A DNA stretch of 64,000 bases from Moringa oleifera (lineage: Eukaryota > Streptophyta > Magnoliopsida > Brassicales > Moringaceae), in assembly GCA_021397835.1 (NCBI GenBank), contig JAJFZO010000094.1:3202501-3266500 (forward strand), in the 5' to 3' direction. The position numbers and the translations under genes were made by a program. Positions 1 through 13,317 of this stretch are shown one piece after another. Position 1 is the first letter of the stretch. Every line of letters starts with the position of its first letter. The notes beneath the pieces were generated by a model, which did no database searches, had not been told where the DNA came from, and was given only the letters and a program-made list of their open reading frames with translations.

Positions 1-3000
1 ATCAAGGCTAAGGTGATATGAGATAATTATGATTCATTTGCATGAACTCAAATATGTTCTTCTGCTCAAAATTTTTGGGATTTCTGCTGATATGCGCGAA
101 TGGCTTTGGTGTCTCTGCAGCTTATTTTCCCCTTTTTGGAGTTGGACATTAAGTACTTTGACCTTGGCCTTCCAAATCGTGATGCCACTGATGACAAAGT
201 TACTGTTGAAAGTGCAGAAGCCACTCTTAAGTATGTTTTGGGAACCATCTGTTCTGCCTTTCCAGGGACAAATTATTTTTCCCATTCTTTTGTTTTTAGA
301 AATAATTTTTTTGAAATTGCTCCACTAGTCAGCAGAAAGATTTAGTTACTCAAATTAATTGCTTTTGATTCATCAACCTATACTTGATTTTTAGTTTGGT
401 GGAGATCATAATCTTCATCCTCAATGTGGTGCGACTTAGAAATTGCAGTCTTTTGCTTTTTCTTTTATTGACAGCGCGTTCTCTAATTTGAACTCTGGCA
501 ATTGGGTTCTTGTTTTAGGTACAATGTAGCAATCAAGTGTGCCACAATTACTCCAGGTATGAAAGAGGATTTGACTAGAAAGGAATGTTTAGTCCATTCA
601 CTGACTTGTTGGGCTGTTTGCATCTTCCCTCATAGCTATGGTGATTTTTCATCAATGACAATATAATGGTGGTGATTTACAGATGAAGCTCGTGTGAAGG
701 AGTTCAATTTGAAGCAGATGTGGAGAAGTCCAAATGGGACAATTAGGAATATTTTGAATGGTCCGTAATTGAGCCTATAAATTTAATCCGTTTGTCTCTT
801 TGTTCCATCCATTACAAGCTGGTTAATGGTTTGGTATTATCTGCAGGCACTGTTTTTAGAGAACCAATTATCTGCAAAAACATTCCCCGACTTGTTCCAG
901 GTATTTAACTTTTCTTGGCATTGCTGTCATGCACTTTTATTGCTGGAGTAAAGCTACATTGATTCTTGTCCTGCCAGGTTGGACAAAGCCCATATGCATT
1001 GGAAGACATGCTTTTGGTGATCAGTATCGTGCAACTGACACAGTCATTAAAGGAGCTGGGAATCTTAAATTGGTGTTTGGTAAACTTCTGTTTTCATCTG
1101 TTTTGGTGGCTTCAGAAGTTCCTTCCTATACTTTGATTGACTATTTTCAGAGGGCATTCTTTAGCTATTTCTATCAGTGGACTGGCTTATAGAGGATAAA
1201 TATCTAAACTGCTTGCAGTACCAGAAGGACAAGATGAGAAGACCGAACTGGAGGTTTTCAACTTTACCGGTGCAGGTGGAGTGGCATTGAGCATGTACAA
1301 CACTGATGAGGTTTGATTCTACTAGTTTCTTGGAGCTCCTTTGCCAAATTAATTGTTTTGCAAATGATTGATTCCATTTTGTTTTATTTGATCTGGGAAT
1401 GCAGTCCATCCGTGCTTTTGCTGAGGCTTCTATGAACACTGCTTACCAAAAGAAGTGGCCCCTTTATCTTAGCACCAAAAATACTATTCTTAAAAAATAT
1501 GATGGAAGGTGTGTGCTTTCTTAATTTCACTGTTAGCTTGGTTCCATTCTTTATGTGTTACTTTTGTGATAATTTGTTGGATATATGCTCCAGACCTCAT
1601 TTTTCTTCCTCATTTTCCTTTAACATATGTTTTTTCTGTTTTTTTTCCAATGAAGATTTAAGGACATCTTTCAAGAAGTTTATGAGGCCCAGTGGAAATC
1701 GAAGTTTGAGGCTGCTGGAATATGGTGGGTTGCTGCCTAATTTTGTTTGTGATTGATGATTCATGTTGTTTGACACAGTTCATTCTTAACCTCTGATTAA
1801 AATTGAAGGTATGAACACCGTCTCATTGATGATATGGTTGCTTATGCTCTCAAGAGCGAAGGAGGTTATGTATGGGCTTGCAAGAACTATGATGGAGATG
1901 TCCAAAGTGATTTCTTAGCCCAAGGTTTGTATAAAAAGCTGCTAATGATCTCTAAAAATTCAGCATAAATCCTCATAGTTCTTTTAGTTCTCTGATGTCT
2001 GTATTGAAAATGGATGCTGCACCCATTTTTCTGTAGTCGAAGCTGCATTGGCTTAGGTGCTTTGTCCTTTCACTTACTTCTAGTTGTATGTGTGTAGGGT
2101 TTGGATCTCTTGGATTGATGACGTCTGTACTGGTATGTTTCGTGACATTTTATAATATTTTACCTTCTCGTCTATAAGTAGTGTCTAAAACTGCTGTATG
2201 ATAGTTAATATACCTGTAAATTGTGTGAACACTGTCAAATATACTTATTTACATTTATATAGCTCAAGATTGCAGCTGTAGATTTTGCCATAATGTCTAT
2301 CTCTTTGACCACCTTCCAGTTAGAAGATGAACCTGAAAGATAGAAAAAGGGGGAAGGGGGAGGGAGCTTGATTATTTTTCTCTTTCAACATTTCTTGAAT
2401 ATATGGGATTATTTTGGCTCTGAAAATTGCAATTTATTTTTGCTTGATTTGGGTTCAGGTGTGCCCTGATGGCAAAACTATAGAAGCAGAAGCAGCCCAT
2501 GGTACAGTTACGCGACATTACAGAGTTCATCAGAAAGGTGGTGAAACCAGCACGAACAGCATAGCATCTATCTTTGCTTGGTCAAGGGGACTTGCACACA
2601 GGTAGATACAATGACAATGTTTTAGTCTGTAAATTATTTGAAGGAAAACATTGAATTATTGGTGTCAATTTTCTCTTGTTAACAGGGCAAAGTTGGATGA
2701 CAATGCTAGACTCTGGGAATTCACTGAAAAGCTGGAAGCTGCCTGTATTGGAGCTGTAGAATCTGGGAAGATGACAAAGGATCTTGCTCTTCTTATCCAT
2801 GGACCAAAGTAAGTCGAATCGAGTGAGGAAGACTTCTAGTTTGCTTTTATGTGTGTATGCATGCACTTTATTTAAAAGAGTATTATTTATTCATATCTGT
2901 GATATGCATCTTGTCCACGGTACAGGGTTACAAGGGACCAGTATCTGAACACTGAGGAGTTCATTGATGCTGTGGCGGCAGAGCTGAGAGCAAGACTAAA

Positions 3001-3010
3001 CGTTGCCTAA
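1..3010 (+). CDS. ICDH: NADP-dependent isocitrate dehydrogenase, 5' end missing
   Basis: Oxidatively decarboxylates isocitrate to 2-oxoglutarate while making NADPH. Coding exons as I read them: 1-12, 121-230, 519-556, 683-760, 847-900, 978-1079, 1219-1310, 1405-1508, 1656-1724, 1809-1924, 2098-2132, 2459-2601, 2686-2808, 2926-3010. They join without a phase break into 386 residues plus TAA. Plant enzymes of this family have a little over 410, so roughly the first 28 residues lie left of the window. The first 12 bases encode IKAK just before a GT donor, as expected ahead of LIFPFLELD. Family landmarks are [10 protein letters not shown], the [12 protein letters not shown] block and the metal/substrate segment [19 protein letters not shown]. 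The C-terminus ARLNVA is not a peroxisomal SKL-type signal. A cytosolic form is most likely, but an organelle presequence cannot be excluded without exon 1. Confidence 0.96.
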
Positions 3011-4637
3011 TTTTGTAGGTTGCTACTTACTTGTCTCCGTACTGGAATGACGATTGTTACCTGGATCAAAATGTTTCTTAATGTCTGACATAGAGGGTAG
3101 ATGTGTCCTGTTCTGCTTATTTTCTTTTGACAAAGGGGAAAAAATGGACTCAGGAAAGTGGTTTTACATTGCATCATTATCTCTTTCACATAATGTGGAA
3201 AAACATGATTGAACTTGGAATACTCTTATGAAGGGAGACTTGGGCTAAGTTCATGGCTGTAGTCATCTTGTCAATTTTTGTTCTTGTCTAATCTAGATAA
3301 CTTGAGATACAGTATGGTCTTAGTTTCGTTAAAATGTTTACTTTAATATTTGTGCATAAGTTCCCGATATTATTAGAGTTGTGCTTAATGTTGGCATTTT
3401 CAGTGGTTGCAGGCTTGAACTGGCTGCATAAGTGCTAAGTTAATCTCATCTAATCTGGGCTGTGGTTGAGAAGAATAAAGATGGAAAAGCAAATTGGAAA
3501 ATGATTTGGGATGGTTGTTATTTTTCTTCAATTGCCATTACAGACTCATGATTACAATCTCATTTCCAATTGAAATGTTGTGAACTATTCATTTAAGATT
3601 TTGAGTTATTGATCATTTTTGCTGATTCCTGTTATAAACGTGCATGCATGTGCCCAGAAGCATATATTCGATGCCTTAGCAGTGAGCTTATATTGGAGAA
3701 TGCAGACTCAATAGGTGAGTTACAAAAGAGTTGCATTTGCTTAAAATAAAGCAAGTTTTGTTGTAATACCCAAATGTGGTTATAACATCTTACATGTAAG
3801 TCATAAAGTTTGACAATTTGGCTTAGTTGTAGCAGTTCAAACCAGTTTCTGAGATTTAAGCGTTTCAGGGTGTGGTCAGTTGCTTTGTCCTATACTAATG
3901 AAATACTCTCAAGTTGGCATGGTTGTTAAGGTAACATAGTCAGCAGAACAACTGTGTTCTTCATTCATTACTGCCAAAGAGAAACATTGTTGCTCTGGGG
4001 CTGAGAATTCTGGAGACTTTGACTTCTCCAGTCGCCTAAAATGTGATTTAAGGAATAGTGCCTTCTTACTACTAATTTTATACAACTTAGTTGTCTCTAA
4101 GAGAAGGAAGGAACTGAAGGGTGGTGATCCAGGAAATTCAAGTAGAAGTGAACACTTTGAGCTTTATGAAATGCTTTGTTAAATAAGGTTTCTTGGAGGC
4201 TATGCAGAGTGCTTTATTGAAATTAGATCAATCAGTATATAGAAAGGGGATCTTCATGCTCCAAACTTACGCTGAAACCCAAGGGAAGCATCCCCATACC
4301 TAGCTTATTATAGGACTAGAGTTCAATAGCAAACATCCAATTATGGGTTTGCTCCACACAAACAAATCTGTACAGTCTAACTTCAAATTGGATTTGATTG
4401 ATTTATTTCTTGGAAGTCTGTTGAAAACTCCTAACAATTCATAAATCATCATATAACCAAGCAAGATTTTTCCATGCGATAATGATACCAGATCTATGCA
4501 TTTCACCGATTCCAATTTGCTTGGACTAATGATCAAATTTGAATTGCAAAAGCATCATATCTGCATTATTAATGGAAACAAGGCAAAGTTCCTGCCACAT
4601 AATTGACAATTTAATGGTGGAATTGAATACTGACAAC
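3011..4637. other. Convergent intergenic region with 3' UTRs
   Basis: No coding exon is supported here. The left part is the 3' UTR of the isocitrate dehydrogenase gene. An AATAAA at 3474-3479 is a candidate polyadenylation signal, though plant signals are loose. The right part should carry the 3' UTR of the oppositely oriented ABC1-like kinase gene. Confidence 0.6.
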
Positions 4638-5738
4638 TCAAGAATGCATCGTAACAACCCTAACAAAGCCAGCACATCTCTGGTATAATGCATATAAAGA
4701 TTGCTTGAACTTCCCCATCCAATGCAGCAGTTCCAGTATCTCTGGAAACAAAAGAATATCAATCAATCTACTTTCTCAGTGTTAGATGTTACTAAGAAGA
4801 TGACAAGAAGAAGGCATTCTTACCAAGAACGAGTCTTACTTGAAGGTAATCCACATTTGTTTTTAATCTGGAGAAAACTGCTTTTACTGGGAAACAGAAA
4901 AGGAGCAAATAAATGCTGTCCAAAAAGATATTACTATTAAAATTAACCACAAATGTACATTTATGCAAATATGTCCATAGATATATATATATATATATTA
5001 AATTATTAGCTGATTGGACACCTTAATACACACATAACAGTAACAACCATCACAGATGAATCTCAAATCCCAGCAACATCCACATTCCACTGCATTTAAA
5101 TGCCAAAAATACTCTCTCTCTCTCTCTCTCTCTCTCACATCTTACATTCTATACGTACGAGAAATATTTTTACCAGTCAGTATGTCCATAATACTTACTA
5201 GACCTGGGATTTGACTTTGGAGAGAGACCATATAAGGCATATTTGGCATCGGCCAGTAGTCTCACTAATTGTGATGCGCCCAGCTTGCTCATGATAGACC
5301 TTAGCAGTCCACTGGAATAGTAGAAACAAGAAAAAAGGAAGGAAACATGAAGTACACTACTAACTTTAGAATCAATGGATAGGCTAAAGGATCCCTTACT
5401 CTGTACGCAATACAGTGAGAAAGTCAGATGGCAGAGATTCCATGAATGAGGATATGTCCTCCATCTTCAGCGACTTCAGCTCTTGCTTCAGTTTCGTTTT
5501 CTCTTCAACTGACATTCCCTTTCCAAGTACTGATTTACTGTCAATCAGGTTAGAGAAGTGACAACACTAACGTCACCACAATTGAGAATTTACATAGGAA
5601 TAATGATTAACATGAGAAAGTGAATCTAAGTAGCTCCTTATAAAGTTGCCATAATAAGCTATGTCTCCTTGGTCTTCCTTTATCTAGAGGACTTATGTTG
5701 ATTTCTGCTTTGCTTTAGGACAACAAAGAAGAAAAAAA

Positions 5739-5774
<36 letters not shown>

Positions 5775-8700
5775 GCTCTCCTCTTTCCCCTTCATGCCTT
5801 TAAGTTTCTCAAAAGACGTGATAATAACTTCTTCCGAAATTTTTACATTTCCATAAGAACAATGGTTAACACTAAGTGGATGTAAATGGGACTTGTTTCA
5901 GGGTTAAGCCACCTCTTTGGATGAGATGGAAAGAAAAAAATAAAAGATGCAAGATACAATATCTAGGTATCAGTAATTCTCACCTTTCAAACTTTTAACC
6001 ATGTGGTCTAAGTGGTCAGCATGTAACTTTAATGAGGTCGGCTGACTAAGATTGATTGGACTTAATTCTGTATTGTGCAGGAATTGTATGGCTGCCAATC
6101 CTAGTATAAACAATCTTGATAAACTCAACATAAGCATCTATAAATTGTTAAATTTTAAACCTTTAATTCGTTTAATCTTGTTCTAGCTTCCCAGTGTTAG
6201 TTTTTAACTATTACTGTTTCACTAAAGTTATTTTTCACAACCTCCTCTAAATCAAATTGGTACCAGAGTCAATGATTGTCTAGTTGAAGAGGTTGTAAAA
6301 AGTTATAGAGTTACTCTTCATAATTATCTAGAAGCTTGCAAGCTGCGTAAATCAACCTTGAGATATTTGGAAGGTATTTTCCTAGATGAGCCGCTTGAAA
6401 GTCACTACAGTTCTCCAGATTGGAATCTATGAATCTATGATGTCTGTCCTGACGATGTGACAAAGGTAGATTTTTCATTGACTAGTCAAGTGAGTTCATA
6501 CATACGAAGACAGTTCTAAGTAATGCTGATCTATGAGCCACCATTAATTCAGTCTTGGTTGATTCTTCTTCTGAGAAATATATTTTGGTGACTTTCTGTT
6601 GGAAGGGTATTGCAATATGAAGTATTTTACTAGTCTTAACAAAGAAGGAAATTTTGATGAAATATGAGAATATTTTACAGAAAGTAAGTTGTTTGAAAGT
6701 GATTAATCACACGCATTCAGGGTGCAGGATATATCATAAGTTAATTGAGATTGATATCGAGTATATTTTGTCAAGATGAAGATGAAAGAAAAGCTTCAGA
6801 TGGTTGTTCAGTAACAATTTAAACTTGAGGATGAGATCCTTCCAAGCTGAAAGAATTGGTGTATGACAAACAGTTAAAAAGTCAAAAGAAAAAGATTGAA
6901 ATACTCAAGAAGTACAGTTCATGATACTGTAAATTAGCACTGTTCAAGATAGTGTTTTGTTGATATTTTAGTTAAGGTACCTTTATATCCTTTCAAGTTT
7001 TTTTCTTTATATTATTTTGGAAGGGTGAAATCCAGTTTCTTAATGGTTTAGAGTTTTCTCCTAGATTATGAACACAAATTCTTTTATTGATAAAATCAGC
7101 CACTGGCTTTGTGGTGTTGTGAGAATATTAAAGTTTGCTTGATTTAGAACCTAGAAGAGGTTCCCTGTTGTTTTATTATAAAAAGCTTAAGGTAATGTGG
7201 TCATATAGATCCCTTCGGTCTCAATTTCCTAAGGGAGGCTTCCTAAGATCCTACAATCACAAATTCTAAACTTGCCCAAGGTTTCTTCAACACCACTCCC
7301 CTCCACAGCAAAAGGAAAAAAGCAAAGAGGATAAGAATTAAGTGTACCAACATGGTTTTTTAAAAAAAATAAAATTGTGCTCTCAGTACCGTCTCACGGA
7401 AAAGGTAGACAAAAGAACGGCAGCACTCCAACCTTCACACAACCACCAAAAAAAAAGAAGAAGAAGTTAAACTTGAAGTAGAAAACTGCTGCACCAGGAT
7501 GAAAGTTCAGATTTTTGAGAAAAGAGTGCCCCCTTTACCAAGAACCCTAAAAAAATATGAACCTTCATTAAGCTACCTTCTCAAAATTTGAACAGTTTTG
7601 CAACATATGACATAGATTAAGGTTTCTCCATCTGACTCTAGGGATGCTCTGTTGGCATCCATGTTTGCCCCTCTTACATCAAGAAATTTTGGTTATCCAG
7701 TTTATTGTGGTATAGGAGCTCTGATCCAGTTTCCACTGGGTACTATCCCCATGTTATTTTGTTATTTCAGGCAGAAGGATTAATGAACAAGGAAAAGGAT
7801 AAGAAGTGGAGAAAGCAAAAAGGGAAAAGAAAAAGATGGAAGAAGAAAAAGTATGCATTGTTCACATTGCCTTTCCATCTATTCATGAACAAAGGAAAAG
7901 GGAGAGGGGAGGAAGGGGAATACCTATCAATAGTTCTTCCCGTGAAAATGAGGGGAAAGTATCTCCAGTACTTCCCAACACCAAATTGCTCACCTAGATG
8001 CTGTATTTTATTTGAATCGAGAAGAATCAGAGCCTTCCAGAGCTGGCAGTAGTCCACCCTAAATCCTTCATCCAACTTTTTGCAGATTCCATGGTCTAAA
8101 AGAACTGCATGGTTTTTGGTCGTGGCATAAAACAATGGCAAACAACTCTTGAACACAACCAATATAGTTAATGACATATAACTCTAGAATCGACATACCC
8201 AATGAAAAGCCATCTTGACCTTCTGGGGAAACTAATATATTGCCAGGATGAGGATCCCCATGTAAGAAGCCATGAACAAATATCATTTCAGCAAACACTT
8301 CAGCCAACGCATTTGCCACCTAGCAGACAGGACAGCTTAAGTATATGTATAAAAAAAAAAAATTTAAAAAAATTTGCTCTCCTGCACCGGGATGAGCTGC
8401 AGGATGCCTTTCAATTCAGTGATTATTTGTGAATCTAGGGATAACCAAACAATTTCTAGTACCTTAATTCGCCTATGGTGTGTTAGTACCAAAAGAGTCA
8501 CTTGTTCATTATTATGATTGCAGAAACAGTCTAGCTATTCAACACTTGAATGCAACTGAAGCATAATAATGTACATGCAATTACAACTGTAGAAAACTCA
8601 ATTTTATCATAAAATAACAAAAATTTTAACCCATACTAAAATGGAAAAACATACCTTCACTGGATTTATTTTCATTTTCTTCAGAAATTCCAAATCATCA

Positions 8701-11700
8701 ACCTGCAAATAAGAAGCTTTTGATTAATGGCAGACTGTGGTAACATCAGAAGCGCAACAGATAAGCATATGTACCATAATAGAGGAGGGCAAAATTCAAC
8801 CAAGAAACATACTTATACACATAAAACAGTTACACATAGCTCACATCTAATAATAATTCATCCTCTACTTAGTCACCAAAGTTGCCGAATCATTCTTATA
8901 AAAGGCACTTATGAGATGAAGAGAAATATCATAAATTTATAGCCCAAATGCTAGTAAAACTTCACTTTTCAAGGAAAATAAGATATATATGATGACTGAT
9001 TTTGACAACAAGCATAAGTATCTACATATTATGCACCATGTGAACTTCACAATCCCTTTAGTCTTGACAACAACACTTAGCTAGTTTTTATCACCCTCTA
9101 CAGTCTCCCAGTCCATTCATTAGTCCTAAATTTCAGGGCCAACCTACAGGCCTTAAATTTGCGTTCAGGGGCATAAGATTTACCAATGAGCTTGTCAAGC
9201 TGCCCAACAATAAAGTCCAGGTCCCTAGTTTCATCAAAGTACATCCCTACTAAATTATCCTATCAGATTGACAGAATCATACTTCCCATACACACTACAG
9301 AGCAGGTCAAAACAATCATACCTTGTGCCCCCTGCAAAACTCCATTGTTAGGACATGACTTGTTGTTAAATCCTGAACAAATATATGTAGGTCGTCAGTT
9401 GATATAACATGTGCATTTCGAATGTACATTGCAGTTAATCTTCAAACACAAATTATTTGACAGCTAATAAAACAAAACAAGGGAAAGACCTTTCTTTTCA
9501 TACCCAAAAGACACGAGGAACCCTGACCACCTTTTTATTTTTAAAGTTTTCGGAAATCCTTTCAGAATTTTTGGCCTCCTGAATGAAATCTGCAGGAAAA
9601 GAAAAGAGATAGGAAGAAGTAGATACTGTTCAGAAGAAAACTGAAAATGACTTTACTTCAATACATCATGATCTTATAGAATAAAAAATATAACACGAGA
9701 CATCGGCTGATATAAAGTTTCTCAATTATATCCTAACATGGTCATAGTAACATATACAATATTTATATTAAAAAAATCAAAAGAAATAGAAAGTTTCTAA
9801 ATGAACTGGAAAAGTGGAACCATTGAAATGCATGTTATGCTGCACATCATGAGATTTCAAATGCACTGAAGGGAAGACAAACTAAGATCATGATGTTGAA
9901 TAAATTTAATATATCTAACAATGTTTTAAAAGAGTCATTGACCTACAAACTGGATGCTGTAATCCTGATAGAAAATAACTTGTTATCATTAATTATTAAT
10001 TTATTCAACTTTGTGATTTATCTAGATAAGGGTTAATGTCTTGAGATATATCAAATTTTAGCTCTATAACTATTGTGGAAGGCAAAATAGTGGTTACACT
10101 TAAAGAATCCATTGATAATTTAGTAACACCGAGTAACTAAATGCATAAAATCACCATGTATTGTTTTACCATGCTATGTTTAGATGCATATTAACCAGTA
10201 AAACTAGGATACTGTATCAATAGAAAAGCAAGAAATTGTGCATTTGCTATAATGTGAGCATGAAAGTCAGTAAGGACCTCGCAGCAGACCATGCTCCCAC
10301 AGTGAGACAAACCATTTAAATCAAAAGTATTAGCTATCCAGTACTTGAAGCTGATACTGGAAAGCTAAACCACCAAACTGTGGTTATTGATCTTTGGTTG
10401 TACTAGAATGGCATGTCGCATTACTAGTTAAAGGCGCAACTCAATTTCATGAACAGTTCCAAACATCAGTTCTATTAGCTCAACATCTTTGAGAGCAGTA
10501 GCTCAGAGTAGCTCATTCCTTGAAATGTTGTTTATAACTGGAACAAGGCCTCAATTTCCAAACAACAGCAAAGAGTTAGAACCCTGTGCATCTGATATCT
10601 TGTGATAAACAGTGCATAAGCCCTTATTTGATCACAGACAATAAAAGAATTGAGGCAATAAAATAATCCAAACGTCCATTCCATACACCAAACAAGACAG
10701 TAACAGAAGCGCATTTTTCCAACCTGATACTATATTCGCTACAGAATCTAAATTATTGTAATTTTTAACAAATAAGAGGAGAAATTAAGGGTAAAGATAT
10801 TGTTTAGGTCTCTACTTTGTCGCATAAATATTCCGAGTTCTAACACCTGCTTGGTTGGCATTTTACATATGAGGTTCTGAATGATAGAAATCCCAACATA
10901 TCTGCAATAGCCAAGCCAAAAAGACAAAGGAGTGACACATTCTCTTTCATATACTAAATTAATGATGCATGTTTTACATTTTCCTGATGTGTTTCACCAT
11001 TATGAAATGAACTCTTAGTCCACTAAATTTGCATCTGAAAGTTTATGATCCAAAGTAGATAAAGTGAGCAAGACCAACATTGACCACTTTTGGCATTTTT
11101 GTTTTACATAAAAAAATGGAATTGATTTCTATCAATCCAATCACTCAAACAAAAAATTTGAAAATTAAAATATGATGAAGACTTTGAGTTGAAATATCAT
11201 GAACCTCACCCCCTAACACCCCCTACCACACAACCCCCCCCAACACACACAAATGTAGCCCATCTTGCAACTAATCAGTCCCATATCTCTCAAAGAACAT
11301 TACAGAAGATGCAGTGACAAACAAAAAGTAAATCAGTAGGGATGAGTACCAATGACATTTGATTATTACTTACCAAGCTCCAGAGAAATTGCCTCTACAA
11401 ATTCTGATACCAGCCATCCAAACCTATATTCGGGGAAAAACTATGAGAAGAGAGAGAAAAGATGGATTAGAATCACATACCAAATGAAAGGGATTCGTCA
11501 ATGTCATAAATTTAGAATATAATATTAAAGACCAAATAAAAAGAGAATAAATACATGGCTCTCTGCGTCATCTCATTAATGTTCTTGATTAACAGATGCA
11601 ATAAGCACCATTCCCTTACATGCTATATTCTACAACAAACAAGGGCAAAATAATCCCCTCTCTTATTTGTTTCTAGCATAAGAGTGCAGAAGGTAGTCTT

Positions 11701-13247
11701 GTATAGTGCAAGGGAGGTGATGTTGGATGGACAAAAATAAATTGCTAATGGAAAGGTGTGGATGCCGGTTATAGGCTTACACCAGCTGCTTAGAAAGTGG
11801 AAATAGGTGTTTGGAGCCGGAACGCATATTTGTATTGAAACTACAGGATAAAGGAAAGAAATTTGGATGAGACAAGTTCTATAGCTCTAAGTAAAAGGAT
11901 TTAAAACTTAATGTGATGTAGCAGGTTAATCTCCTCACAAAGAATATTTTGTTTTTTTTTTTCTTTTCTGTTGCATTCTCTATTAGTACACTTTTTTATG
12001 CAGCTTATGATAAGGATTTACTTCATGTAAGCCCTAGTTTTGTCTCCTTTATTCTTTCTCTAACTCCGTCACTTTTACATGGTTTATTTGTTTTTGCACC
12101 CCAGTAATTGTGCTGACTGTTGCCTTTAAATTCAGCATGTTTCATAATCTAAAATCCACTTAAAAGAAAGCCCACACCTAAAGTTATTTTCTACTATCAT
12201 ACCCAAACAACAAATGTTGCATCCCATCAAATAGTGAACTAGATGCCTAACTGAAACCACTCTTGCTTTTTATCTCTTATTTTGCGAAAGAAGGCATTGT
12301 AAGAAGATTAAAAACAGTTAAATTATTAGAAGTTCATGAGAAATATTAAGCATGCTTTTTACCTTCATTTGGGAATTCTATACCTAGTACCAAGATTATG
12401 AATGTATTATGTATGAAGAACAGTATAATCACTTCATTAACGAGTTCTTGCATTTCCAAACTTAATGATGCAGGTGAAATTAGTGCCTAACTCCAAATGT
12501 TATTGGTCACAACTCAAAGATTGTCTAAAATTGGAATTGATTTGGAATTTTGAGCTAAAGACTTTGTTTTTTTTTTTTTTTTGGGCCCCACCAAAGATTG
12601 TTTCTAAAACAGTAAAAGGATTATTTAGATTTTTTTCATTGGGTTTCAACCATATTGTTTAGATGTAACTTAGAATTTATTGGGCACTGTTTTTACTTCC
12701 TTAAAAGAACCCTTAATTTTGAGAAATGTAAAATCATTGAAACTTTGTCTCTTTTGATTAAGAATCATAAAATTAGTATGAAGATAGTGACAAATATAAA
12801 TTATAAATAATGCAAAAGCAACAAAGCTTACTAACATAATATTCTAAAAGCATGCCTAATAATTTACAAAAATTGCCAACCAACTTATGATAAGACCTTC
12901 TACAACAGTGATCTCATCAGCAAAAAGAAAAGATTACAAAAAATAACATATAAGAAAAAGCAATGCATCTGCAACAGAGTGTACATTTGATTTGAAAAAT
13001 TGAGTATTCAAAAGACACATAATATAACCATAAGGGGTGTCGAAAACCACTCTTGAACGGATCAAACAAAACTTTGAGTTTCTTTAAACAAGAGAATTAT
13101 AGGAGAACGAAGTTTGGTTCTTAAAAATAGTAGAATGAGACAATCTGCTCTGGACATCCAGAAAAAAAGAAGAAATTGACACCAAATTTAAGGTATAGGA
13201 AGTATATGAATGCATAAATATTTATTTATGTACATCTATATGCACAA

Positions 13248-13317
<70 letters not shown>

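Noticed and set aside
5199..5204. Alternative donor at 5203 (GTCTAG) for ABC1K exon 14
   Set aside because: The donor at 5198 is GTAAGT and gives the phase needed to join the next exons into a continuous protein.
7705..8052. 115-codon + strand ORF rich in Lys/Gly
   Set aside because: It overlaps ABC1K exon 8104-7924 on the other strand and is otherwise intron sequence.
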